A DNA stretch of 50,470 nucleotides from the NCBI GenBank assembly GCA_002335865.1, contig DDCY01000025.1, positions 1 through 50,470 of the forward strand. Reading direction: 5' to 3'. The notes below the pieces were generated by a model. It was not told the DNA's origin, made no database searches, and was given only the letters and a program-made list of their open reading frames with translations. A program made the translations under genes and the position numbers. This DNA is from Saprospiraceae bacterium UBA1994 (GTDB taxonomy: Bacteria; Bacteroidota; Bacteroidia; Chitinophagales; Saprospiraceae). Positions 18,563 through 27,559 of the stretch are shown here, one piece after another. How positions within the stretch are numbered: position 1 is the stretch's first letter; every line of letters starts with the position of its first letter.

Positions 18563-21028
18563 CTATTTCAATGTATAATTAATAGAAACAAGCAGATTTC
18601 TACCTGGTCCACTTACACCACTGGCAAAAGGTCTATAGTGTGTATTGAGGATGTTTTCAATTCCCAATCGAATGTCTATCTGATCTGTTATATGAGCCAA
18701 TCCGTATAGATTGAACGTAGACCATGCATATGTACCATCTACAGTTGAGAGCTCAGGATTGTCAGTACTTCCTCCATATTCGTCAAGTGGCTTCTCACCA
18801 TTGAATATATAGCGTGCTTCTATATCCCAATTGTCTTGTAGATATTGTAATTGTATCTTCCCATAAGTCGGTGGTATATGAGCTAGTGGATCAGTGTATT
18901 CTTCGTTAGAACTTTGTATACGGCCTTGAATAATATTGATCGATCCTTTAGCTACCCAATGCTTTGTCAACTTCCAATCTGCGTTGAAGGATGCACCGAC
19001 AATTCTTGCTTTATCTGCATTTACATTAGCTACAACTTGAAGTTGTTCTCCTTCGTCCTCTAGAAATTCTGTGCCATCTGGCAAGACAAAATTTTCTCTA
19101 ACAATCACATCCGACAATGCCGTATAAAACCCGGTAACACTGAAATTAGCAAATCCTAATTTTCTTGAAATAGATATTTCAGCATTTATAGATTTCTCTG
19201 GAGTGACACCTAGATTTGGTACTGAGACTTCATCTGAATTGATACGAACCTTCGCTAGATCATCTACGTTAGGCGAGCGGAAGGCTGACCCTAATAATGC
19301 TTGTATTGTCCACTTCTTAAATATATCCTGACGTACACCGAATGACCAAGTGACTGCCTGATTTTCAGTAGTCAATCCATCATAAAATTCCTCTGGCCAA
19401 GTAAATGTATCTGCTCTGTCATATCTTACTGAGATTCCATTTGCTGTATATCTTAGTCCTCCAAAAAGCTTAGTACCTATATCATTTTTAAAACTACTAT
19501 ATACATAGGCACCTAAAGCATCTGTGCTACTAACTGCACTAGGATATCTTGTAAACACATTAGTATCCTTATTTCCAGTATTTATATCTTCACCAAACGC
19601 TATCGAATTGACATCGTTATGATTATATTCTAATCCATATTTGAGTTCGATCATCTCGTATTTATCTAAGTACTTATTCATATCTAAAGTAAAAGTATAG
19701 ACATCGACAGTCTCTTCCTGGTGTCTTCTACTTGCAGATTGAAATCTTCTATTAATTCTATCTTCTCCTATATTTTGATAAGCAACGATTACCTTTACTT
19801 TATCAAAAAGTGGATTAGGTGATTTCCACTTGGCTTGCAATGTACTGAGGAATCTATTCTGCGGACCGTAATTCCACTCGGCATATCTTGGCAGACCATC
19901 TCTTAACTCAGTAAGTGCGTCATACCTAGGTATGTCACTACTTGTAGAATATTGAAAGTTGGCCATTAGATTCAACTTATCATTAACCTCATATACAAGT
20001 TTTTGAGTAAAATCATACTGCTGATATCTAGTACCAAGTTGTAGATCTGGATCGTCGTTGATTACTTGTCGGTCTTCCCCATTTAAAGTCTCTACATACC
20101 AATCACGACCACCAAATCCTAAATACTTATTTGGCCTATTAATCCCTGATTTTAGGTCGCCAAAATCATTATAAGTTAGACTTGTAAGTGAGCCCAACTT
20201 TCGTCCTCCAAGATTAAAATCTAGATGTATCCCTTTCTTAGAATTGGCACTTGCATATGATACCCCAGCATTAGCTAGGAATCTAATGCTACCCTCTTTA
20301 TCAAAACTTCGTACTGGATCTTTACTTCGAAAGTGAACTACACCACCCAAAGCATCACTTCCATACATAAGCGAACCGGGGCCATAAATAACCTCTATAC
20401 CTTGTAGCATAGCATTATCTACAGTAATAGCATTTTGAATGTGACCACTTCTATAGATGGCGTTATTCATACGTACCCCATCTAGTACAAGTAATACTTT
20501 ATTGGCTTCAAATCCGCGAATCACCGGAGAGCCACCACCTGCCTGACTTTTCTGAATAAAAATATCTGCATTTTGACCAAGCGCATCAGCACTATTAGAT
20601 GATTGCACTCTGAGGATATCTGCTTGCGAGATAGTTTCTACTCTATGAATCATCTCTGAGGCCAATTGATCAGTACGACCTACGATCATTACTTCATCAA
20701 GCTTTAGACCTTGACTCATTTTAACATATTGATACATGCCTGATATCTCACTCTTAGTAAATGACATACTTTGATAGCCCACATATTTGAATGTAAATTT
20801 TTCATCCTCTCCAACATTAGCTGGAATCATCCAGTTGCCATTGATATCAGATACGCCTGTGTAAGTATAATCATTACTGTATATCTGAACACCTACGAGC
20901 GGTACCATCTCCATATCAACTAATGTAACTTGCGTATCACCCTGTGCAGATAAAGAAAAATATAGAATAGATAATAAAAGTATACTAAGTAATCTGAGGG
21001 AGCTTAATCGTAAATGTGGTACCTTCAT
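18563..21028 (-). CDS. TonB-dependent outer-membrane receptor, heme-receptor-like
   Basis: Outer-membrane beta-barrel transporter. I start it at 21028 (MKVPHLRLSSLRLLS, a clear signal peptide ending at FSLSAQ) rather than at the open-frame ATG at 21103, which would add 25 polar residues. This gives 821 residues and a 44-bp overlap with the histidine kinase. After the signal comes a CarboxypepD_reg-like domain (about 30-110), then the plug with GGSPVIRGFEANKVLLVLDGVR and YGSDALGGVVHF. Two stretches resemble the FRAP and NPNL boxes of heme receptors: FRSPNVDDLA and PNLGVTPEKS, and the end has HYRPFASGVSGPGRN. Heme or hemoprotein uptake is the best guess, not proven. Confidence 0.9.
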   Translation of the reverse strand: MKVPHLRLSSLRLLSILLLSILYFSLSAQGDTQVTLVDMEMVPLVGVQIYSNDYTYTGVSDINGNWMIPANVGEDEKFTFKYVGYQSMSFTKSEISGMYQYVKMSQGLKLDEVMIVGRTDQLASEMIHRVETISQADILRVQSSNSADALGQNADIFIQKSQAGGGSPVIRGFEANKVLLVLDGVRMNNAIYRSGHIQNAITVDNAMLQGIEVIYGPGSLMYGSDALGGVVHFRSKDPVRSFDKEGSIRFLANAGVSYASANSKKGIHLDFNLGGRKLGSLTSLTYNDFGDLKSGINRPNKYLGFGGRDWYVETLNGEDRQVINDDPDLQLGTRYQQYDFTQKLVYEVNDKLNLMANFQYSTSSDIPRYDALTELRDGLPRYAEWNYGPQNRFLSTLQAKWKSPNPLFDKVKVIVAYQNIGEDRINRRFQSASRRHQEETVDVYTFTLDMNKYLDKYEMIELKYGLEYNHNDVNSIAFGEDINTGNKDTNVFTRYPSAVSSTDALGAYVYSSFKNDIGTKLFGGLRYTANGISVRYDRADTFTWPEEFYDGLTTENQAVTWSFGVRQDIFKKWTIQALLGSAFRSPNVDDLAKVRINSDEVSVPNLGVTPEKSINAEISISRKLGFANFSVTGFYTALSDVIVRENFVLPDGTEFLEDEGEQLQVVANVNADKARIVGASFNADWKLTKHWVAKGSINIIQGRIQSSNEEYTDPLAHIPPTYGKIQLQYLQDNWDIEARYIFNGEKPLDEYGGSTDNPELSTVDGTYAWSTFNLYGLAHITDQIDIRLGIENILNTHYRPFASGVSGPGRNLLVSINYTLK

Positions 21029-22166
21029 TGAGCTTTGAGCTTTTGACGTATATTTTTCCTTTGTGGTAGTCTTTAATGATACGCTTAGAGAGAGAAAGTC
21101 CAAGTCCCCAACCTCTCTGCTTAGTAGAGAATCCTGGTTCGAATACCTTCTTTTTCAAACTAGCTGGCATACCCTTTCCTGTATCACTTAAGTCAATACA
21201 AACATAGTTATTTTCATTATAGACTGTAGCAGATATTTTACCCTCTCTATCCATGGCATCAAGTGCGTTTCTAATTAGATTTTCTATCACCCAATCAAAG
21301 AGATGCTTATTGATCATAACATATTTGGCTGTAGATCGTTCATCTGGAAAATGGAAGTTAACTCGCTTAGGCGACCTTCTCATCATATAATCTTTACACT
21401 CATCTAATTCTTCATAGAGATTTATTATTTCAAGCTCTGGAGTAGATCCAATTTTAGAGAATCTATCTGCTATCAATTCTAATCTCTTCACATCATTACT
21501 CAACTCACTTACAATCTCCATTTTATCAGGGCTATCTTCTGATATCAACTTCAGATTTTCTATCCATCCGATTATAGCTGAAATTGGAGTACCAAGTTGG
21601 TGAGCAGTCTCTTTCGCCATTCCTGCCCATATTCGGTTTTGCTCAGAGGTACGTGCAGAGCTAAATAAGAAATAACCTAATGCTATGAACAGTCCGACAA
21701 GACTTATTTGTGCAATTGGGAATAGTTGTATTTTCTTAAGAAGAGGGGTGTTGAAATAATAGATTTTACTAAAGTAATCTCGCCCTATTTTAGGTTCTTT
21801 CCCTTCAGACAAAAATTCAGCCACTTTATTTTTTAAATATACTTGATTTGTGTCCTTCTCTACTCCCCAAAAAGAACCTGATAAGTCACCATTATCAGCC
21901 TCGAGAATAACTGGAATCCTTCTATTAATATCTTTTTCTTCGAGATCAAGATCAAGAATTCTATCCTCGACAAGCATATCTCTATCAAGATTGCTTTCAT
22001 CATTAAAAGACTCAACTGCTAAAGCATGAAGTTCCGCTTGCCAAACCTCCTTTTTTTCTAATTCTGATGCTAAATAGGTACTATAATACATAGTAACTGA
22101 TAATATCAGCATTCCCAATAATGCCAATATTACTTTCCAACCTGATTTCTGAATATTGATTCCCAT
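20985..22166 (-). CDS. Sensor histidine kinase, orphan
   Basis: 393 residues. One membrane segment near 12-30, a periplasmic region to about 150, a second membrane segment at about 152-170, then the kinase core. H-box: WAGMAKETAHQLGTPISAI (phospho-acceptor H near 188). N-box NLIRNALDAM, G1 DTGKGM, F-box FEPGFSTK and G2 GWGLGLSLSKRI are all present, so the kinase should be active. No response regulator lies nearby. The stop is inside the start region of the TonB receptor gene, so receptor and kinase are probably translated together. The signal sensed is unknown. Confidence 0.93.
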   Translation of the reverse strand: MGINIQKSGWKVILALLGMLILSVTMYYSTYLASELEKKEVWQAELHALAVESFNDESNLDRDMLVEDRILDLDLEEKDINRRIPVILEADNGDLSGSFWGVEKDTNQVYLKNKVAEFLSEGKEPKIGRDYFSKIYYFNTPLLKKIQLFPIAQISLVGLFIALGYFLFSSARTSEQNRIWAGMAKETAHQLGTPISAIIGWIENLKLISEDSPDKMEIVSELSNDVKRLELIADRFSKIGSTPELEIINLYEELDECKDYMMRRSPKRVNFHFPDERSTAKYVMINKHLFDWVIENLIRNALDAMDREGKISATVYNENNYVCIDLSDTGKGMPASLKKKVFEPGFSTKQRGWGLGLSLSKRIIKDYHKGKIYVKSSKLNEGTTFTIKLPQIT

Positions 22167-22327
22167 CTAAATATAATGATACGTCGTTTGAACCTTCTAA
22201 AAGGATGATGATGCTTAAATATTGCATTTTTTAGTGAGAAAATGAAACCGTGGTCATTTTGTAATCCAAAGCGACGATAGATGAAATCTGAAAAGCTAGG
22301 TAAATCAATATTTAGATATAAATCATA

Positions 22328-22335
22328 TACCTTTG
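22328..22335 (+). promoter_or_regulatory. Promoter -7 element of rlmN (TACCTTTG)
   Basis: Exact TAnnTTTG match ending 5 nt before the ATG at 22341. Transcription would begin at or next to the start codon, giving a leaderless or nearly leaderless mRNA. It also supports 22341 as the start rather than 22281. No clear -33 TTG. Confidence 0.45.
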
Positions 22336-22340
22336 CATCA

Positions 22341-23378
22341 ATGGAAAAATTGGACATCCGCAAGCTATCATTAGAGCAAATCACTGAACTCATCCAGAGT
22401 ATGGGTGAATTAGCGTTCCGTGCTAAGCAAATCTATAGCTGGATATGGCAGAAGTCTGCACGCTCAATAGACGAAATGACCAATCTATCCAAGGCACTGA
22501 GAGAGAAACTGAACGAAGGCTACGAGATCAGGTGTATCAAAATAGATACTGTCCAATACTCCGATGATGGTACGATCAAGAGTCGATTCCAACTACATGA
22601 TGGACACATGATAGAGTCAGTACTCATCCCTGTAAAGCGTCAAGATCGCTATACCGTATGTGTATCTTCTCAAGTGGGGTGTAGCTTGAGTTGTACCTTT
22701 TGTGCTACGGGTAAGATGAAGCGATTACGAAATCTAGATCCAGGAGAGATCTATGATCAAGTAGTAATGGTCAACGAACAAGCTTTGGAGCGTTTTGAAC
22801 ATCCATTGACTAACATCGTATATATGGGTATGGGTGAACCATTACTCGCATATAAATATGTGCTCGAGAGTATTCACCATATCACAGGCGAGCATGGGCT
22901 CCATATGTCACCTCGCCGTATTACGGTAAGTACGGCAGGCATAGCTAAAATGGTGCGTAAGCTAGCTGATGATGATGTAAAATTCAATTTAGCTCTTTCG
23001 CTACATGCAGCAGATGACACTAAGCGTAATGAGATAATGCCTATCAATGAACAAAACACGCTTGATATCCTCATGGATGCCATAAAATACTTCCATGATA
23101 AAACCGGTAATCGAATCAGCTACGAATACATCGCTTTTGACGGATTTAACGATACTCAGCAAGATGCTATGAATCTGGTAAAGCTTTGTAAGATTTTCCC
23201 TGTCAAAGTCAACATCATAGAATACAATCCTGTTGAAGGTGTGACGCTGACCAAATCTGCCGAGGAGCAAACTGATAAATTTGCTGCAACTCTTGAACGT
23301 CACGGTGTGACTGTTACGATAAGACGTAGTAGAGGTAAAGATATCGATGCTGCTTGTGGCCAATTGGCTAATAAATAA
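22341..23378 (+). CDS. rlmN: Dual-specificity 23S rRNA/tRNA methyltransferase RlmN
   Basis: Radical-SAM enzyme that methylates C2 of A2503 in 23S rRNA and A37 in some tRNAs. From 22341 the protein is 345 residues, the normal family size; the frame is open to 22281, but that extension (FRYKSYTF) has no family support and would cover the promoter. The 4Fe-4S motif CxxxCxxC is in GCSLSCTFCATGKMKR (C114, C118, C121), MGMGEP follows, and the catalytic C-terminal cysteine is in DAACGQL (C339). It is divergent from the histidine kinase and followed by two hairpins. Confidence 0.96.
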   Translation: MEKLDIRKLSLEQITELIQSMGELAFRAKQIYSWIWQKSARSIDEMTNLSKALREKLNEGYEIRCIKIDTVQYSDDGTIKSRFQLHDGHMIESVLIPVKRQDRYTVCVSSQVGCSLSCTFCATGKMKRLRNLDPGEIYDQVVMVNEQALERFEHPLTNIVYMGMGEPLLAYKYVLESIHHITGEHGLHMSPRRITVSTAGIAKMVRKLADDDVKFNLALSLHAADDTKRNEIMPINEQNTLDILMDAIKYFHDKTGNRISYEYIAFDGFNDTQQDAMNLVKLCKIFPVKVNIIEYNPVEGVTLTKSAEEQTDKFAATLERHGVTVTIRRSRGKDIDAACGQLANK

Positions 23379-23430
23379 CAGTATTACTAATTACGTTTGA
23401 AAACTTAAAATCACGAACATGGGTATGCAA

Positions 23431-23462
23431 AAAGGGATTTGATCATTAATCAAATCCCTTTT
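23431..23462. terminator. Bidirectional terminator between rlmN and purA
   Basis: AAAGGGATTTGAT pairs with ATCAAATCCCTTT over 13 bp around a short CATTA loop, with an A-run before and a T-run after, so it works on both strands. It serves the convergent genes rlmN and purA. Confidence 0.85.
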
Positions 23463-23502
23463 AAAGTCTTATTCTTCTATTGTTTTAGAGATAGCCTACT
23501 TC

Positions 23503-23531
23503 GGTTTACTGAAATGAGTAAACCTATTTTT
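23503..23531 (+). terminator. Second plus-strand terminator-like hairpin
   Basis: GGTTTACT (23503-23510) pairs with AGTAAACC (23517-23524) with a 6-nt loop, then TATTTTT. It would back up the terminator at 23431 against read-through into purA. Confidence 0.6.
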
Positions 23532-23562
23532 CTGTTTTTCTTTAGAGAAAGCCAAAAAATAA

Positions 23563-24840
23563 TTAGCGCGGCACACCCATTAGCTTGCGACGCTCAGGTC
23601 CTGAAGATATCATGGTTATAGGTACTCTTAAGAGGCTACTCATTGCCGATATATACGATTTCGTCTCAATAGGTAGATCATTGAAGTTGTCACATTTATC
23701 AAGTGATGTATTCCATCCTTGATATGACTGCGTAACCATCTCTATCTCACCATCACATAGATCGTAAGGTAGCTCTGTTGTTGCATTAGCTCCATCTACT
23801 GAGTAATGTGTTGCTACATCTATAGTTTCGAATTCGTCCAATATATCAAGCTTTGTCATTACTATTTGAGTAACACCATTAAGCATGATAGTATATAATA
23901 ACTGAGGAATATCTAACCATCCACATCTACGCGGTCGACCTGTAGTAGCTCCAAATTCGCTACCTAATCTTCGTATTTTCTCTCCCATTTCGTTATCAAG
24001 TTCTGACGGGAATGGTCCTGAACCTACTCTAGTACAGTATGCCTTTACAATACCGATTACTTCACCTATTGCAGATGGTGCTATACCTAGACCATTACAT
24101 ACTCCTGAAGTAATCGTATTAGATGATGTCACAAATGGATAAGTTCCAAAATCTATATCAAGCATAGATCCTTGCGCTCCTTCAGCTAGTACATTCTTAC
24201 CATCTTTTATGGCTTTATTTACGAAGTATTCTCCGTTGATGAGATTCATAGTTTTGATAATTTCTATACTATCCATCCATTTTTTCTCTTCTCCAGCTAG
24301 ATCAAAGTCTACATCAGGATATAACTTAAGCATACCTAAATGCTTCTCTTTTAGCGCCTCATACTTAGCTTTAAAGTTTGGTGATACTAGATCTCCTATT
24401 CTCAGTCCATTACGACCAGTCTTATCCATGTAAGTTGGACCTATACCTTTTAGAGTAGAGCCAATCTTAGCTTTACCTTTCGCTGCCTCTGATGCAGCAT
24501 CGAGATATCTATGAGTAGGAAGTATTAGGTGAGCCTTCATAGCTATGAAAAGTCTATCCTTATATTTGATGCCAGACTTATCTAGCTGATCAAACTCCTT
24601 TAGTAAAGTGATAGGGTCTAGTACTACTCCATTACCTATAACATTCTGTATATTCTCTCTAAATACACCAGATGGAACAGTATGCAATACATACTTGTCT
24701 GAACCTATTTTAATCGTATGTCCAGCGTTAGGTCCTCCTTGGAATCTACATACAAGATCATAGTCTTTAGCTAGGTAATCCACTATTTTTCCTTTCCCTT
24801 CATCACCCCATTGTAATCCTAATATTACATCAACAGCCAT
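23563..24840 (-). CDS. purA: Adenylosuccinate synthetase
   Basis: GTP-dependent ligation of IMP and aspartate, the first committed step to AMP. 425 residues, full length. N-terminal LGLQWGDEGKGKIVDYLA carries the GTP-binding loop and catalytic Asp/His region (GGPNAGHTI near 36-44). QGSMLDIDFGTYPFVTSSN and the C-terminal base-recognition loop (GATTGRPRRCGW) are also present. A single gene with its own promoter element (TAAATTTG, 24886-24893 minus strand) and a palindrome in the leader. Confidence 0.97.
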   Translation of the reverse strand: MAVDVILGLQWGDEGKGKIVDYLAKDYDLVCRFQGGPNAGHTIKIGSDKYVLHTVPSGVFRENIQNVIGNGVVLDPITLLKEFDQLDKSGIKYKDRLFIAMKAHLILPTHRYLDAASEAAKGKAKIGSTLKGIGPTYMDKTGRNGLRIGDLVSPNFKAKYEALKEKHLGMLKLYPDVDFDLAGEEKKWMDSIEIIKTMNLINGEYFVNKAIKDGKNVLAEGAQGSMLDIDFGTYPFVTSSNTITSGVCNGLGIAPSAIGEVIGIVKAYCTRVGSGPFPSELDNEMGEKIRRLGSEFGATTGRPRRCGWLDIPQLLYTIMLNGVTQIVMTKLDILDEFETIDVATHYSVDGANATTELPYDLCDGEIEMVTQSYQGWNTSLDKCDNFNDLPIETKSYISAMSSLLRVPITMISSGPERRKLMGVPR

Positions 24841-24863
24841 TTCTTATTATTTGGTTATTAGTA

Positions 24864-24876
24864 TGAGCAATGCTCA
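24864..24876 (-). promoter_or_regulatory. Palindrome in purA leader (possible operator or 5' hairpin)
   Basis: TGAGCAATGCTCA is a perfect 6+1+6 palindrome located 24 bp before the purA start codon and just downstream of its -7 element. It could be a repressor site or a 5'-end hairpin. Confidence 0.35.
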
Positions 24877-24885
24877 AAATAAAAA

Positions 24886-24893
24886 CAAATTTA
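24886..24893 (-). promoter_or_regulatory. Promoter -7 element of purA (TAAATTTG)
   Basis: Minus strand TAAATTTG, exact TAnnTTTG match 46 bp upstream of the start codon. No clear -33 TTG. Confidence 0.45.
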
Positions 24894-25467
24894 ACGAAAA
24901 GGCTTTGCTATGACTCACATATGCTAGAATTATATATTAAATAAGTCAATACTAATCTATTATAGATCAATCCTTGACACTAAGATATAATAACCAACTG
25001 ATTACGTATTACAAGAATTAATCAAATGGCATAATGTAAATAAACTAAACTACTTTATTACACAGTAAACTTGCTCCTATCTAACATTTATTCAATTGCT
25101 TAATGATAATTTAATAATCAATCTTCTACATATTGTATTACATAATGCCATATAAATAATCAAGTTTAATTCACCTTAGTTTAAGGAGATAAACGGAGAC
25201 AAAGCAAATGATTTCATTTACTCACTAACAAAAACCCAATAAAATTATAAATCTGGCCGTATTAACGAGGAGTATTTTTAACGGAGAAATTAGATGATCG
25301 AGATAAATTATATGCTGTATTAAGTTATACCTTCTATATTAGTCTATTGCGATCATCTTCAATCTCATTTCTCATCTGATAAGTTGTTTTTCTATCAACT
25401 TATTTCAGGACGTGACACCGGACTCTTTTTCCGTCAAGTAACTCAACGGTACAATAAAAATTCAAAA
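24894..25467. other. Gene-free stretch with inverted repeats and a possible IS end
   Basis: About 570 bp with no coding frame. It holds a 14-bp inverted repeat with one mismatch (25026-25039 and 25138-25151), a 9-bp inverted repeat AGATGATCG/CGATCATCT (25292-25300, 25350-25358), and a perfect 8-bp stem ATAAGTTG/CAACTTAT (25379-25403) next to the segment TTTCAGGACGTGACACCGG. This last block resembles the terminal region of Bacteroidota IS elements; no transposase is present. Confidence 0.4.
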
Positions 25468-25490
25468 CAAAGCCTAACATTAAGGCTTTG
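25468..25490 (-). terminator. Terminator of the alpha/beta hydrolase gene
   Basis: CAAAGCCT (25468-25475) pairs with AGGCTTTG (25483-25490); on the minus strand it is followed by TTTTGAATTTTT. It begins a few bases after the hydrolase stop. Confidence 0.78.
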
Positions 25491-25496
25491 AGACAT

Positions 25497-26492
25497 CTAA
25501 TAATGGCGTAAACTATCCAAAAAATTATACGTGTCAATTTTCACTATATCAATGCTTTTGGAGAAAATCCAAGACGAAATAACATGCCTTTCAGCATCAG
25601 GATAGGCCACTCTAACTTTCTGATTTTCAGGGGTGGATATCGACTCATAAAAATCAATCATATCTGGCACAGAAACTACATGATCTGACCTTTCTTCGTC
25701 TTTAAAATAGTATCCTAAAAAGACTGGTATATCTATCTTATTAAACACCTCTTTTGTCATGGTTTGATTTAACAAATCTCTGACCATAAAAGTACCATGA
25801 ATATGATATGCATCATTCCAGTATTTGATAGCATTATCATCATATGATATTGTATTATATATACCTCCAAAAACAGTTTTAGCAATTTGCTTTCCCCACG
25901 GCTTTAATAATAATTCAGACTTCTGATCATATAAATCTATGTTAGGGCTATACATTACTAATGCATCTATATCATCTCGAATGGAGGCTAAATAAGCACT
26001 AAGCGTCCCACCTGTAGAACAACTAATCACGACCAAAGTATCTCCTAGTCTAGACCCTATATCTATCGCTTCGCTAGCACTATCTATTAAATCTTGAGGT
26101 GTTATATCTTTAAACGACATACTATCCGATCTACCATGATCGTGCAATCTAGATAGATAAAGATTAGCTTCATATCGCTTCGCTACCTCTCTATGAATAG
26201 GATCTCCCTCCTCTTGAGATGCAGAAAACCCATGCAAATATACTACCGATATACCTGTAGATACTCCAATGCTATCATGCCATATAATTCGAGCCTCGTT
26301 GTCAGGTTTCATATTTGTTACGAGTGCTTCTCTTACCTCAATAAGTGAATCCATTTCTATCAATGGAGTGCTAAGCCACTTGGAATCTAATGGTTCATGA
26401 ATTGAATTAAATTCTACTCTAGGTCCAAGTGCATATACCACCACTCCTATTGTGAGTAATGCTAATAATACAGAAACCACCTTTTTGAACAT
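25497..26492 (-). CDS. Alpha/beta hydrolase, membrane-anchored or secreted
   Basis: 331 residues. An N-terminal hydrophobic segment (MFKKVVSVLLALLTIGVVVYAL) suggests a signal anchor or signal peptide. VVYLHGFSASQEEGDP is the oxyanion-hole HG motif near 84-99, and the nucleophile elbow is ISCSTGG with S159 (variant S-x-S-x-G instead of G-x-S-x-G). The acid and base are expected in DIPVFLGYYFKDEERSD and the final RHVISS (H near 305). The layout resembles serine-aminopeptidase or monoglyceride-lipase-like (Hydrolase_4) enzymes. Substrate unknown. It is a single gene with its own terminator, divergent from the dehydrogenase at 26610. Confidence 0.85.
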   Translation of the reverse strand: MFKKVVSVLLALLTIGVVVYALGPRVEFNSIHEPLDSKWLSTPLIEMDSLIEVREALVTNMKPDNEARIIWHDSIGVSTGISVVYLHGFSASQEEGDPIHREVAKRYEANLYLSRLHDHGRSDSMSFKDITPQDLIDSASEAIDIGSRLGDTLVVISCSTGGTLSAYLASIRDDIDALVMYSPNIDLYDQKSELLLKPWGKQIAKTVFGGIYNTISYDDNAIKYWNDAYHIHGTFMVRDLLNQTMTKEVFNKIDIPVFLGYYFKDEERSDHVVSVPDMIDFYESISTPENQKVRVAYPDAERHVISSWIFSKSIDIVKIDTYNFLDSLRHY

Positions 26493-26609
26493 ATGCCATT
26501 CTTAATCTAAGAAAAAATAGTAATTCATTATGAGGCAACCGTAAATAAAGTCAAAACAAATATTATACTTGTGTTACTTTAAATTATACGCCTCATTAAA
26601 ATAAAAACA

Positions 26610-27551
26610 ATGGCAAAGATACTAGTAAATGATGGTATGCACCAAACTGGAATAGATATGCTTACAAATGCAGGTCATCAAGTTGATACAAATAATATTC
26701 CTCAGGCAGATCTCATGGAAAAACTTGTGGACTATGATGCAATTTGTGTGCGTAGTGCAACCAAAGTGAGAGGGGAATTAATAGACAACTGCCCAAATCT
26801 CAAAATTATCGGTAGAGGCGGTGTTGGTTTAGACAATATTGATGTTGATCATGCTAGAGGCAAAGGAATACAGGTACTCAATACCCCAGCGGCATCATCA
26901 AGGTCAGTAGCTGAATTAGCGATGGGACATCTCCTTTCGGTAGCAAGATATATATATGATGCCAATCTGCAGATGCCATCTAAAGGATCAACTGACTTCA
27001 AATCTTTGAAAAAATCTTATTCCAAAGGATTTGAGATAGAGGGTAAGAAACTTGGTATAATTGGTTTTGGGCGCATAGGTCAAGAAACGGCCCGTATCGC
27101 TATTGGATTAGGTATGGAAGTATTAGCAGTAGATCCATATCAAGATACTGTAAGCATTACCATAGGACCAAAATCGCTTAATCTCATAACAGAGATTAAA
27201 ACTGTCGATATGGAAACAATGCTACCCAATGCAGATGCTATATCGTTACATATACCAAATACAGGTAAGCCAGTATTGTCTGCTGCAGAATTTGATCAAA
27301 TGAAAGATGGAGTAGTACTTATAAATGCCAGTAGAGGAGGTACAGTAGATGAAGATGCTATGTTGGATGCTCTGAATACCGGTAAGGTACGAGCAGCAGG
27401 ACTTGATGTATTTGTGGGTGAGCCTAAGCCGAGAAAAGATATACTCTCTCATGCTAATGTATCTTCGACTCCACATATCGGTGCCAGTACTGTGGAAGCT
27501 CAAATCAAAATCGGCCAAGAACTAGCACAACAAATAATTGATATATTGTAA
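26610..27551 (+). CDS. serA: D-3-phosphoglycerate dehydrogenase-type 2-hydroxyacid dehydrogenase
   Basis: NAD-dependent dehydrogenase of 313 residues, probably converting 3-phosphoglycerate to 3-phosphohydroxypyruvate for serine synthesis. Features: IIGRGGVGLDNIDVDHA (catalytic-domain motif), NTPAASSRSVAELAMGHLL, the Rossmann GFGRIGQETA near 153-162, catalytic arginine in NASRGGTVDE, the glutamate in VGEPKP, and the histidine in TPHIGAST. It lacks the C-terminal ACT domain, so serine feedback through that domain is not expected. Symbol is by family; related 2-hydroxyacid substrates are possible. Convergent with the DUF1501 gene, 8 bp away. Confidence 0.85.
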   Translation: MAKILVNDGMHQTGIDMLTNAGHQVDTNNIPQADLMEKLVDYDAICVRSATKVRGELIDNCPNLKIIGRGGVGLDNIDVDHARGKGIQVLNTPAASSRSVAELAMGHLLSVARYIYDANLQMPSKGSTDFKSLKKSYSKGFEIEGKKLGIIGFGRIGQETARIAIGLGMEVLAVDPYQDTVSITIGPKSLNLITEIKTVDMETMLPNADAISLHIPNTGKPVLSAAEFDQMKDGVVLINASRGGTVDEDAMLDALNTGKVRAAGLDVFVGEPKPRKDILSHANVSSTPHIGASTVEAQIKIGQELAQQIIDIL

Positions 27552-27559
27552 TATTTTAT

